Source: Bradyrhizobium liaoningense (GTDB lineage: Bacteria > Pseudomonadota > Alphaproteobacteria > Rhizobiales > Xanthobacteraceae). From it: a DNA stretch of 64,000 nucleotides. The stretch covers positions 1 through 64,000 of the forward strand of contig NZ_JAFCJT010000029.1 in the NCBI RefSeq assembly GCF_018130785.1, given 5' to 3'. Numbering within the stretch: position 1 is the stretch's first letter; every line of letters begins with the position of its first letter. Positions 43,140-50,715 of this stretch are shown in pieces. The position numbers and the translations under genes are program-made. The notes under the pieces are model-generated. The model did no database searches, was not told the DNA's origin, and was given only the letters and a program-made list of their open reading frames with translations.

Positions 43140-43590
43140 TACCGCGCATATAGAACAGGTCAGGGCCAATGGCGCCTGCTTTGAACGGCGCCACGAACCG
43201 TCAGGCCGGCCGGCAGCAGCCGCGCCAGATTGGCCTTGCGCTTCGTCAATGGCAGCTGGCGCAGGTCCTCGCCGCCAAGCGCGAGGATGTCGAGCGCATA
43301 GAGCTGCACCTCGTGATCGTGCTTATGCGAGCGCAGGGCGTTGAAGTCCGATGCGCCGTCGACGCCGAGCACCACGGCCTCGCCGTCGATGACGAATTGC
43401 TGCTCGCGATTCTTTAGCGCTGCCTCGACGATCCAGGGAAGCGCCTGGTCCAGTCGCGGCCGTTGCGGGCGAAGAGCCGCACGGTCTTGCCGCTGCGCTC
43501 GACGCGCAGGCGATAGCCGTCATATTTGATTTCGTGGATCCAGTCGGGGCCGGTCGGCATCACCTTGGCGGCCGTGAGCAGACAGAACTC
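43140..43590 (-). pseudogene. ATP-dependent DNA ligase domain (LigD type), remnant
   Basis: Minus-strand frames read MPTGPDWIHEIKYDGYRLRVERSGKTVRLFARNGRDWTRRFP, then one frame away IVEAALKNREQQFVIDGEAVVLGVDGASDFNALRSHKHDHEVQLYALDILALGGEDLRQLPLTKRKANLARLLP. These are motif I (E-I-K-Y-D-G-Y-R, the adenylated Lys), motif III and flanks of an NHEJ-type ligase. A C missing from the CCC at ~43435 splits it. Motif IV onward and the polymerase/nuclease parts are absent. Possibly from the same ancestral gene as the fragment at 22.7 kb. Confidence 0.85.
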
Positions 43591-43700
43591 AAACGCTTTC
43601 GACGAGAGAAAGGCGCGGATTCATGGATTGCGAATCCGTAGTGGCGGCGGGTGTAAAAAAACACGCGCAGCGCGCTGTTCGCCGGAGGCTACGAAACCGG

Positions 43701-43799
43701 ATGGACTGGATCGCTTATATGGTTGTCGGGCTGTTGCTGCTCTTTGTGGCAGGTAAGTTGTTTTGGAAATGGCTCAACCGAGGGATCTGGCGGAGCTAA
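43701..43799 (+). CDS. 32-aa single-span membrane peptide
   Basis: MDWIAYMVVGLLLLFVAGKLFWKWLNRGIWRS: one hydrophobic helix and a basic C-terminal tail (positive-inside cytosolic end likely). GGAGG lies 12 bases upstream, rather far. Function unknown. Confidence 0.45.
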   Translation: MDWIAYMVVGLLLLFVAGKLFWKWLNRGIWRS

Positions 43800-43890
43800 C
43801 GTTTCGACGACGTCAGTGCCGCCATCCGTCCTTGTCGACCTCGGTGATGACATGATGTCGAATGCAGTAGGCGCTGACGTCGTTCGGCCC

Positions 43891-43971
43891 CTACAGGCTC
43901 ATGGAAATGATGGCGATCAGGCCGAGAACCGCCACTGCCCATGCCAGCGTCTGGAGCATCCACGGCTGCAA
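43891..43971 (-). CDS. 22-26-aa single-span membrane peptide
   Basis: From TTG 43971 (GGGAGGT about 8 bases upstream) MQPWMLQTLAWAVAVLGLIAIISMSL, or 22 aa from the ATG at 43959. One TM helix, no charged residues. The Shine-Dalgarno position favours TTG. Function unknown. Confidence 0.5.
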   Translation of the reverse strand: MQPWMLQTLAWAVAVLGLIAIISMSL

Positions 43972-44033
43972 CTGCCCGACCTCCCTGATACTCGACAGGG
44001 TGCGTCCGGGATCAGTGTGCTAGTTGAGACAGA

Positions 44034-44123
44034 TCAAAAGCTGAAGACGAGGATCGCGACGAGGGCCACGGTGACGGCACCAGCTCCGATAGCAACAACG
44101 CGCGCGAGTAGATCATTCCCCAT
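44034..44123 (-). CDS. 29-aa single-span membrane peptide
   Basis: MGNDLLARVVAIGAGAVTVALVAILVFSF: short polar N-terminus and one TM helix. No clear Shine-Dalgarno sequence, so weaker than its neighbours. Function unknown. Confidence 0.35.
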   Translation of the reverse strand: MGNDLLARVVAIGAGAVTVALVAILVFSF

Positions 44124-44216
44124 ACCAAAGCTTAACTTAGGTTAACTTCGTCCGGCTATGCAGTTCGTGCCAGTTTTTCCCGCCACTGGGAAATTTACGG
44201 GTAAGCCCCGGAAATC

Positions 44217-44290
44217 TGGCGCCCGTGGCCGGACTCGAAACGGCGACACATTGATTACAGGTCAGCCGCTCGACCACTGAGACGACGGGC
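44217..44290 (-). pseudogene. decayed tRNA-Thr (UGU)-like sequence
   Basis: On the minus strand the sequence starts GCCCGTC and ends CACGGGC-G-CCA, with a D-arm-like CTCAGTGGTCGAG, an anticodon arm with loop CCTGTAA (anticodon TGT, Thr) and a T-arm TTTCGAGTCCGGC. Defects: the body is 71 rather than ~73 nt, the acceptor pair 7-66 mismatches, the anticodon stem has a C-A mismatch, position 33 is C rather than the near-invariant U, and G53 of the T stem is T. Probably an inactivated tRNA gene or the remains of one duplicated by an integrated element. Confidence 0.6.
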
Positions 44291-44464
44291 ATAGACGCAT
44301 AGGCTGAAAAAGCGGCTCCAGCCGGTAGGGGAAGTGCAAGATGGGACGTTGCCTGTCGGCCACACGTCCGACTAAACCAAGACGGTTTGTCGGGATTCGG
44401 ACAGACGAGCCAGCGCCATTTATTCAGCCTGTCAGCCATTGAAGTGGTGTGATCGGCGGATCAG

Positions 44465-44498
44465 CCCGGCGGTCTCCTCCAAGGGCCGCCGGGTTTTT
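44465..44498 (+). terminator. rho-independent terminator
   Basis: A perfect 8-bp stem CCCGGCGG (44465-44472)/CCGCCGGG (44486-44493), then TTTTT. No intact plus-strand gene lies immediately upstream, so its gene may have been lost. Confidence 0.7.
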
Positions 44499-44552
44499 CC
44501 AATTTGCCAGTGGCTAGGGGCTGACGCCGCGGCGTGAGTGGAGGCAAGTGGC

Positions 44553-44642
44553 TTGGATAAGGATCTTCATTTCAAAATTGCTGTCATCGCCCTTGGCGCG
44601 TTTACGACCGTCTTGGCTATCAGGCTGATATATCCTGTCTGA
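44553..44642 (+). CDS. 29-aa single-span membrane peptide
   Basis: TTG 44553 with TGGAGG 8 bases upstream: MDKDLHFKIAVIALGAFTTVLAIRLIYPV. A charged N-terminus and one TM helix. The strong, well-placed ribosome-binding site is the main evidence. Function unknown. Confidence 0.55.
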   Translation: MDKDLHFKIAVIALGAFTTVLAIRLIYPV

Positions 44643-44738
44643 GGCGTTCCTTCGTTGGCACCACGTCTGCACCCAGCAGACAATCGGCAGCCGGGAAAAA
44701 CAGGAACCCTGCGTACTTTTGCCGGTTCTTCCCACCGC

Positions 44739-44969
44739 ATGCCCACCATCTATTTCGACATTCTCAGTGATGCCGACAGGATCATCGACGACGAGGGCGT
44801 CGAATTGCCGGACACCTGCGTGGCCCGGCAGATGGCTCTGGAATTGCTAGGTCAGGCGATTTTGGATGGATCGCGCCGTGGCACTCCGGGCGTGACCAAA
44901 GTCGAACTGCGAGATCAGAACGGTCCTTTTCTGCGCGTGTCAGCCGCTGTCGTGATCGAGAAACTGTAG
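44739..44969 (+). CDS. DUF6894-family small protein
   Basis: A 76-aa protein: MPTIYFDILSDADRIIDDEGVELPDTCVARQMALELLGQAI...VTKVELRDQNGPFLRVSAAVV, the full DUF6894 pattern. Related to the proteins at 4240 and 7527 but here not paired with a 66-aa gene. A GGAAC-N16-GGTT sequence starts at 44703, close to the EcfG consensus but very near the start. Function unknown. Confidence 0.85.
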   Translation: MPTIYFDILSDADRIIDDEGVELPDTCVARQMALELLGQAILDGSRRGTPGVTKVELRDQNGPFLRVSAAVVIEKL

Positions 44970-45011
44970 CGAGATCTCGGTGATCGCGCGCCCCTAAACG
45001 GACATTCATCA

Positions 45012-45200
45012 ATGAGCGATTTTCTAAGTCATTCTTCAGCCGATATGTCCGTCTTTCCGAGACGGGACGACCTGCTCAGTAGGACTGAGCAAACCTCGTC
45101 GGTCAACGACCGTCGATGGACTGATGGCTATCTGTTGCCAGTCGTATTCTTATCCGTCGCCGGCGCGGCCTCGGTTGTGTGGATCGGCGCCATCGGATGA
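45012..45200 (+). CDS. 62-aa protein with C-terminal TM
   Basis: MSDFLSHSSADMSVFPRRDDLLSRTE..., then DGYLLPVVFLSVAGAASVVWIGAIG: a polar N-terminal half and one C-terminal TM (tail-anchored layout). No good Shine-Dalgarno sequence. Function unknown. Confidence 0.45.
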   Translation: MSDFLSHSSADMSVFPRRDDLLSRTEQTSSVNDRRWTDGYLLPVVFLSVAGAASVVWIGAIG

Positions 45201-45372
45201 ACAAGTTGGCGCTTGATCAACTGGGTGATTTCATAAGCCGTCCAGCAACGATAAGGCGCGCCGCCACCCGGCTGCGAGCCCTCGAATTCGTGACCGTTGC
45301 AGCCTGGCCACGAACGGTTCGGCTAGGAACGTTAAGCTTATTCCGCGATTGAACAGCAAAAGGGAGGACATC

Positions 45373-45495
45373 ATGGTCCGTGACCTTTTGCTCCTGCTCA
45401 CCGTTTCAATCGTGTTGAGCGCATTTATCTGGAGCATCTTCGGAAATTCGAAAACAAGGTCTGGGCATCCGCGAGTGAAGCATCACTTTCTTTGA
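45373..45495 (+). CDS. 40-aa single-span membrane peptide
   Basis: GGGAGG lies 6 bases before the ATG: MVRDLLLLLTVSIVLSAFIWSIFG, then NSKTRSGHPRVKHHFL. One TM helix followed by a basic tail. Its coding strength rests on the ribosome-binding site. Function unknown. Confidence 0.6.
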   Translation: MVRDLLLLLTVSIVLSAFIWSIFGNSKTRSGHPRVKHHFL

Positions 45496-45514
45496 ATGCC
45501 GTTCCGGATTCTTT

Positions 45515-45763
45515 TCAACCGAGGTCTGAGTTCTTCCGTATATGAGGACCGTCGCTGACGCGTCCGTCGCCCGGCGCCCACTTCAGCGCAGGCAGGCCAG
45601 TCTTAAATCTCCTGCGCGCACTCTCGTGCGCCCAGCACGTTCTGCATAGGGTCAGCGGAGGATGGCTGTCGGGGTAGCTCCGGACCTCTCCTGCGGAGTA
45701 GCGGCACTTGCCGCTGTCGCAGTTTGGATTGTTGTTTGGATTCTTCACATTGGCCCCAGTCAA
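45515..45763 (-). CDS. 82-aa putative zinc-binding protein (CDSGKC...CRTCW)
   Basis: NPNCDSGKCRYSAGEVRSYPDSHPPLTLCRTCWAHESARRRF: two Cys pairs separated by ~24 residues, a pattern I know from Bradyrhizobium hypothetical proteins (CDSG.C....GE.R..P......LCR.CW..E...R). TTG 45763 is the longest start; GTG at 45748 is an alternative. Function unknown. Confidence 0.65.
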   Translation of the reverse strand: MTGANVKNPNNNPNCDSGKCRYSAGEVRSYPDSHPPLTLCRTCWAHESARRRFKTGLPALKWAPGDGRVSDGPHIRKNSDLG

Positions 45764-46103
45764 GTCGCGATCTGTCTAAAGTGAACGAAGATTGTGACGA
45801 GTGCATGCATGGGAAAAGCCTCAGCGCGCCGAAAAGGCGGCTCCAGCGGTAGGGTTGCGAGCGTGCTGGAGCCGCGCAGTCGCGATGTGCAAAGCGCTCT
45901 GGGACGAATTGGACTGGCCCGAAGCGTGTTTCAAATGCTGTTCGAGCACCAGCGTTCCTATTGAAGACGTGTTGGGCGGGATAGAACACATGTTACGCCC
46001 GCCTTAAAGATCGGGAACAACCGGAAATGCGCGCTGATGCAACTGCGCCGAACGACCGGCGATGTGCGAGGCCGTTTCGTTGTGTGGCGCTGAGAAAAGC
46101 AAA
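45764..46103 (+). other. no confident gene; contains a perfect hairpin
   Basis: A 40-aa frame (ATG 45884, MCKALWDELDWPEACFKCC...) is possible but unsupported. A perfect inverted repeat lies at 45837-45874. Confidence 0.35.
45837..45874. repeat. 11-bp perfect inverted repeat
   Basis: GCGGCTCCAGC (45837-45847) and GCTGGAGCCGC (45864-45874), 16-base loop, no T run. A related stretch (GCGGCTCCAGCCGGTAGGG) occurs near 44311, next to the decayed tRNA. Confidence 0.5.
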
Positions 46104-46140
46104 ACCGCCGCCCACTTAAATATACCGCGAGCGGCGGCTT
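46104..46140 (-). terminator. terminator for the 63-aa gene on the minus strand
   Basis: ACCGCCGC (46104-46111) pairs with GCGGCGGCT (46131-46139); on the minus strand the stem is followed by TTTTGCTTTT. Confidence 0.6.
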
Positions 46141-46271
46141 CCAGCCCGGGACGAATCAGCAAAATCCCGGATATCCACTAAGAGATGCGCGGCGAAAAGG
46201 TTCAGCCGCACCACGGGGGTGCTTGTGGGGATGGCGGATTTTGAGCGGGGCTGGCCCCAAGATGGTGGGCG

Positions 46272-46463
46272 TCATTCGCGACTGCTCGCGCGCGCATAGC
46301 GAGTAGTCATGGCAGCGCTCTCAATGTTGTGGTTTTCGGCCTCTGCTGGAGTTTCGAATGGCACCGCTACGACTTCGCCGTTCGGTGCAATCATCACGGC
46401 AAGGTACGGGAGCCCCAGCTGGGGCGGATTGTAAACAACGAAAGTTATGCCTGACATTTTCAT
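46272..46463 (-). CDS. 63-aa conserved hypothetical
   Basis: MKMSGITFVVYNPPQLGLPYLAVMIAPNGEVVAVPFETPAEAENHNIESAAM: beta strands followed by a helix, a pattern I recognise in bradyrhizobial small proteins (GLPYLAVM..P.GEV.A.PF.T..EAE..N). A second Met is at residue 3. A terminator lies ~130 bases downstream. Function unknown. Confidence 0.65.
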   Translation of the reverse strand: MKMSGITFVVYNPPQLGLPYLAVMIAPNGEVVAVPFETPAEAENHNIESAAMTTRYARASSRE

Positions 46464-46637
46464 GTATCTCGCATCCCAGGTAACGGCTGAGCGCCATCTT
46501 CCATGCGAAGCGATCTCCCGCTATTGCCCACCGGCCGTATCCCTAGATCAAGGTGAAGGAACTCTTGCGAAACTTTTCGTCGTGCGGGCCTATACAATTC
46601 CCAAAAAAGGGCTCCAGCTCAAATGGGGATGAGCCGG

Positions 46638-46976
46638 GGCCTAGAGGTTACCCTCGGCGAGCCCGAGGGCCGCGACTTTGCCGCCTGGCTTGGCCTCACG
46701 CCCCTTCAAAGATCGACAGGTGGCAAACAGAAGCTTGGCGCGACTTCCAAAATGGGCGAGCGCACGCTTAGGCGCCTACTCATCATCGGCAGCAGTGCCG
46801 TCGTGCAACAGGCGAGCAAACGCGGCGCGCCGAAGGGGTCTTGGCTCGAACAGATGCTGGCTCGCAAACCGCGCATGCTGGTAACCGTCGCGCTCGCGAA
46901 CAAGATGGCGCGGATCGTCTGGGCGCTACTTATAAAGCAGGAGAACTACAGGGCTCCGGTCGCAGTCAGGGCGTAA
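46638..46976 (+). mobile_element. IS110-family transposase, C-terminal fragment
   Basis: GRDFAAWLGLTPLQRSTGGKQKLGATSKMGERTLRRLLIIGSSAVV and ARKPRMLVTVALANKMARIVWALL form the C-terminal (Transposase_20-like) half of an IS110 transposase of a different subgroup from the copy at 40.7 kb. The N-terminal DEDD half is absent. Confidence 0.8.
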
Positions 46977-47237
46977 GCCCAGCAGACCTGAGGTCGTCGT
47001 AGATGTAGTCGGTCGAAGGAGGGTATGGCACAACAGTCGGCGAGACGGGTCGGAAAACCAGATGTACCCATCGTGCCTAAGAGCACGCATTTATGATTTG
47101 GTTCCGGCCCGCGGACTCCCATACGGGCTGCAGCTTCATTGCATCAGAGGCCGGACAGATGGCAGCATCCGACTACGTGCCAATGCTCGTCAAAAACCAC
47201 TTGCATCTCGCGGGGCGTCCACAGATGGGTACACGGC

Positions 47238-47855
47238 CTAGCCGGGAGGGTCGTTTCCTTTCGGCTCTTGTAGAAATTTCGGCATGTGTCCACGCGGTTC
47301 GCGATTACGTGGGGCAGGGCGCTCGGATGGGAGGCGGCAAAGCTTCGACTGCAGCTCGACGAGATCGGTAAAGACGTCGGCCTGGCGGCGCAGCTCGTCG
47401 GCGATCATCGGCGGCTGGCTCGCGATGGTGGAGATCACGGTGACCCGGACGCCACGGCGCTGGACGGCTTCGACCAGGGAGCGGAAGTCGCCGTCACCCG
47501 AGAACAGGACCATCTGGTCGATGTGCTCAGCGAGCTCCATGGCGTCCACGGCGAGCTCGATGTCCATGTTGCCCTTGACCTTGCGGCGGCCGGAGGCGTC
47601 GACAAACTCTTTAGTCGCCTTGGTGACGACCGTGAGCCCGTTGTAGTCCAACCAATCGAGCAGGGGACGGATCGAGGAAAACTCCTGATCCTCGATGACT
47701 GCGGTGTAGTAGAAAGCCCGAAACAGTTCCCCGCGGCTCTGAAATTCCTCCAGCAGGCGTTTGTAATCGATGTCGAAGCCCAGAGTTTTCGCCGTCGCGT
47801 AGAGATTGGCCCCATCGATGAAAAGCGCAATCTTGTTAGTCGAAGCGGATGACAT
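47238..47855 (-). CDS. NYN-domain protein (LabA/DUF88 type putative ribonuclease)
   Basis: A 205-aa protein. The PIN-like NYN domain has its acidic set: IALFIDGANLY, VKGNMDIELAVDAM, and QMVLFSGDGDFRSLVEAVQRRG. A basic, Pro-rich tail follows. Members are metal-dependent RNases or RNA-binding proteins; it is cytosolic. It stands alone with no obvious partner. Confidence 0.9.
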   Translation of the reverse strand: MSSASTNKIALFIDGANLYATAKTLGFDIDYKRLLEEFQSRGELFRAFYYTAVIEDQEFSSIRPLLDWLDYNGLTVVTKATKEFVDASGRRKVKGNMDIELAVDAMELAEHIDQMVLFSGDGDFRSLVEAVQRRGVRVTVISTIASQPPMIADELRRQADVFTDLVELQSKLCRLPSERPAPRNREPRGHMPKFLQEPKGNDPPG

Positions 47856-48075
47856 GACTTGCGGGCTTTCCAGAGAGCCGATTTAGGTCTTCGCCGATAG
47901 ACCAGCAATTGAATCCTTGGCTCGATCTCGCAGGACTACGAGACGCGCGAAAAATACTTCAAGCTTCAAGCAATCGCATGGAGAGGAGGAACTCCGCTGC
48001 CTCCAAAGAAGTTAGCCCATTACAATTGCTGATTAATGTGGCTATTTTAGGTGGTTGTTTTGGAGTATGCGTCTT

Positions 48076-48345
48076 ATGAGCGATGTGGATTTTCCTGTCT
48101 TTGATAGTTCGATCACACGGCGCGGTCGCGGCTGGCGTTGGTGTGTTTCTGGCGAAGCGGGTAAAATCGTCCTGCAGGGTACTGAGCGCAGCCGACCAGC
48201 GGCACAGTATATGGCTGCACGAGCGACTTTTTTGCTGCTCCTCACCGCGCCGTACTGGAGACCCAGCAATGTGCTGCTTCCGGTTGACGGATACCCGGTT
48301 AAGCTAATTCCCACCGTGCGCCCGAACTCAACTGGCCTGAGATAG
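48076..48345 (+). CDS. conserved hypothetical (RRGRGWRW...AAQYMAARATFLLLLTAPY family)
   Basis: From ATG 48076: MSDVDFPVFDSSITRRGRGWRWCVSGEAGKIVLQGTERSRPAAQYMAARATFLLLLTAPYW. The pattern R-R-G-x-G-W-x-W...G-x-E-x-S-R-x-A-A-x-Y-x-A-x-R-A-x-F-L-L-L-L-T-A-P-Y is widespread in Bradyrhizobium. Small, soluble or peripheral. Function unknown. Confidence 0.75.
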   Translation: MSDVDFPVFDSSITRRGRGWRWCVSGEAGKIVLQGTERSRPAAQYMAARATFLLLLTAPYWRPSNVLLPVDGYPVKLIPTVRPNSTGLR

Positions 48346-48582
48346 CCAAGGTCGAGTGCGCTTGGCTGCTCTCCGACTCTCGACGACGGGAGAAAGCTCT
48401 CCATCGCGGTGTTCATGAGAGTGCTCTTAGTGTGGCGTGGCGCGTAGCCGCCGTTGATTGCCTGATCGATCATAGGGGAAGGATCGACGTCGTTGGCCCA
48501 CATGCGTTCGTTCCAACTCTCGGAGGAGGCGAACCAATTAATCTGTCCAGCGTTGTAGAGCCAAATAATACAGGAGGCTTCG

Positions 48583-48774
48583 ATGTTGGACGTGCGGCTA
48601 TTGGCAACCTCTCTCGCGGTGTTGGCTGCACTGATGTCAGTTGCCTTAGCAGAACCTGCTAAAGAGAAAATTCAACCGTCCAATGCTCAAACTCCACCCG
48701 AAGCACGTCCAATCCGAGTCATCCTCCCGGCGCCTTGGGAGCCCAAGCAAGCCGAACTTCAATTGCCGAAGTAG
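48583..48774 (+). CDS. 63-aa exported Pro-rich peptide
   Basis: AGGAGG lies 7 bases before the ATG. Signal peptide MLDVRLLATSLAVLAALMSVALA-E; the mature ~40 aa are Pro/Glu/Lys-rich. Periplasmic. Function unknown. Confidence 0.65.
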   Translation: MLDVRLLATSLAVLAALMSVALAEPAKEKIQPSNAQTPPEARPIRVILPAPWEPKQAELQLPK

Positions 48775-49290
48775 TTTTCGCTCCGCTGGCTTACACCCTG
48801 ATGCCGATACGTTCTTAACGTATAGTTACCTACGTCTTCGCTCCGACACGAGCCTTCCCGATTGTGGCGGTAGCGAGTTTTGCCCGGTTGAACTGGCCGA
48901 CAGTGAAATGTCCTGACCGAAGGCAGATGCAAAGAAAAAGCCCCGCGTTAGGTACGGGGCCTTTCCAAGCTGGTCAGTCGCGTCGCAAAACCACCAGCGC
49001 CACCATGAATGCTGTCAGTTGTATAACGCGAATCGCATGACATTGTTCCTTGGCGCGAAGGCTTTCCGACACAACGGCCGATGGGCGGCTTCGTGTAGCC
49101 GGACATCGTAGAATACGAACTTGCTGATCTGTATAGGCTTGGTCGCGGGCAGGGAACGGAAGCTTCTTCGTGGTGTTTCATCTTCGGTCACCACAACGCG
49201 CCCCCGTGTGACCAATCTCCATGGGCCTCAGTCTTCCCCCGGGACTGGGGCCTTCGGATTCATGTAGCGGGCAAGAAGCAGCCTAAAGAG
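48775..49290 (+). other. no supported gene; one terminator
   Basis: A hairpin GCCCCG (48940-48945)/CGGGGC (48955-48960) with flanking A and T runs is a possible bidirectional terminator. Remaining frames have no family pattern. Confidence 0.45.
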
Positions 49291-49385
49291 ATGAAAGCAA
49301 AAAGGCCGTCAGGGGCGCGCCGAAAATCCGCTTGAAATATCCAGTGACGCCAGACGGTCGTTACTTCATTGTCGCGGCGCTCGGC
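49291..49385 (+). pseudogene. fragment of a small conserved protein (KYPVTPDGRYFIV)
   Basis: IRLKYPVTPDGRYFIVAAL matches the start of a rhizobial small family (..RYP.TPDGRYFVV.GRLWR...); the rest of the protein is absent, because the sequence runs into the oppositely oriented NTF2-like gene. Its ATG-containing N-terminus is one frame away. Confidence 0.35.
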
Positions 49386-49760
49386 TTAATTGTACGAGGG
49401 TTGTGCAGCGCTACGGACCTTGGGGCCGCAGCTTGTGTAGATAATTTTGCCTGAGCTACCGAAGCGAAAATATAGCCGCACCGGCTTTCCCTCGTAGCTT
49501 TGGTAGTCCATCTGAACGCCGTGACCAGTCAGAGCAACGTCATCGAGGGTAAAGGCTGGCATGCGATTAGTTTCGAGCTTGGGCGCCCAGTATGCCGCGA
49601 TGGCGTTTCGTCCCGTTACGCTCACGCCCTCACAGTCGCATTCTAACACTGCTCCCTCATCATAGAAGTTGAGCAATGCGTTGAGATCGCCACGTCGGCA
49701 GGCGTCGAGCCAGTCCACAATGGCGCCAATGGGGTCGAAGTCGTCCCGTGCAATAGACAT
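49386..49760 (-). CDS. NTF2-like small protein
   Basis: A 124-aa protein from ATG 49760 with AGGGAA upstream. DFDPIGAIVDWLDACRRGDLNALLNFYDEGAVLECDCEGVSVTGRNAIAAYWAPKL, then MDYQSYEGKPVRLYFRFGSSGKI, is the SnoaL/NTF2 fold, related to the protein at 26747. Function unknown. Confidence 0.8.
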   Translation of the reverse strand: MSIARDDFDPIGAIVDWLDACRRGDLNALLNFYDEGAVLECDCEGVSVTGRNAIAAYWAPKLETNRMPAFTLDDVALTGHGVQMDYQSYEGKPVRLYFRFGSSGKIIYTSCGPKVRSAAQPSYN

Positions 49761-49979
49761 CCAGAATTCCCTGCAACGCGCCACTACTCCCAGCGCGGGG
49801 CATAGCCTCTCGATGATGAACGGGTGTTGAACCGTACGTCCCGCAAAATTACTGAAGCGGCCGACGGCCGCGGCACGGCGGGGAGCAATCATCGAGCTCG
49901 CGTGCTGGCACAAACCGCATAGACCTCCACTGTTCGCGGGAGCAGTCTACTACCCGTAGATGTGGATCGGAGAGGCGCT

Positions 49980-50069
49980 ATGATCAGCCCAATCCTCTTT
50001 GATATCGCCGTGATCGCGGTGAGCGCGTTCAACGTCGTGTTGGTGGCTTTGCTTATTCTTTCGTTCTGA
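49980..50069 (+). CDS. 29-aa single-span membrane peptide
   Basis: GGAGAGG lies 5 bases before the ATG: MISPILFDIAVIAVSAFNVVLVALLILSF. One TM helix. Same length and general layout as the peptides at 44553 and 50461. Function unknown. Confidence 0.55.
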   Translation: MISPILFDIAVIAVSAFNVVLVALLILSF

Positions 50070-50460
50070 GGATTTTCGGCGCTGCCCGGCCTTGGGGGCA
50101 TTTTTCCAGTTTGCTCGAAGGCCGGGCCACATCTCCGGGGGACCGAGGGACCAGCATGGTTCCCAGCGCGCCCTCGGAACTTTGACTCTTTCGGACCCCT
50201 CCGGTTCCAGGCCGGCGCAACCCGCGCGCACCATCGGCACTGGCTGCTGCAACGGGTTGGCCTCGTCCCACTGCGCCGGCGTCAACACTCCTCGCTGTCG
50301 GGAACCCCAGTCACGAGCAGCTCTCGCGCCAAGAGGGCATGAGACGGTTCTCATCTCTCAAGATTGAAAATGCAGCGTGGTTGCAAAGTGTTGGCCGGTT
50401 CATAGTGTGGCGCAATCCTGAGGCCTTATAAACTTTGAAACGACCGTTCGGGAGGCGACG
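50070..50460 (+). other. no supported gene
   Basis: Open frames on both strands are Pro/Arg-rich without pattern. No hairpin terminator seen. Confidence 0.45.
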
Positions 50461-50550
50461 ATGATCCCCGATTGGCTTGCACTTCCAGCGACCATCCTTT
50501 GCGCATTGTTCTTGACCATCATCGCTCTGATTGCCGTCAGGGCTTGGTAG
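50461..50550 (+). CDS. 29-aa single-span membrane peptide
   Basis: GGGAGG lies 6 bases before the ATG: MIPDWLALPATILCALFLTIIALIAVRAW. One TM helix with a single Arg near the C-terminus. Function unknown; resembles the peptide at 49980 in length and start (MI.P). Confidence 0.6.
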   Translation: MIPDWLALPATILCALFLTIIALIAVRAW

Positions 50551-50715
50551 GCGACGGGACAGGTTCGCCAACAGCGGCGCAGAAGCCGACTCTTCACGAA
50601 GTCCGCTAAGGGGCCGCAAGCGGACTCATCGGGGGCAGCAGGACCGATAGGGACGCGCGTTTCATCGCGCGCGCTCCGCACAAAACCGTCCTGGCGCGGA
50701 TGCAGGATCGCGAGA

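Noticed and set aside
44703..44727. EcfG promoter before the DUF6894 gene at 44739
   Set aside because: The second element is GGTT rather than CGTT and lies only ~12 bases from the start; too weak to list.
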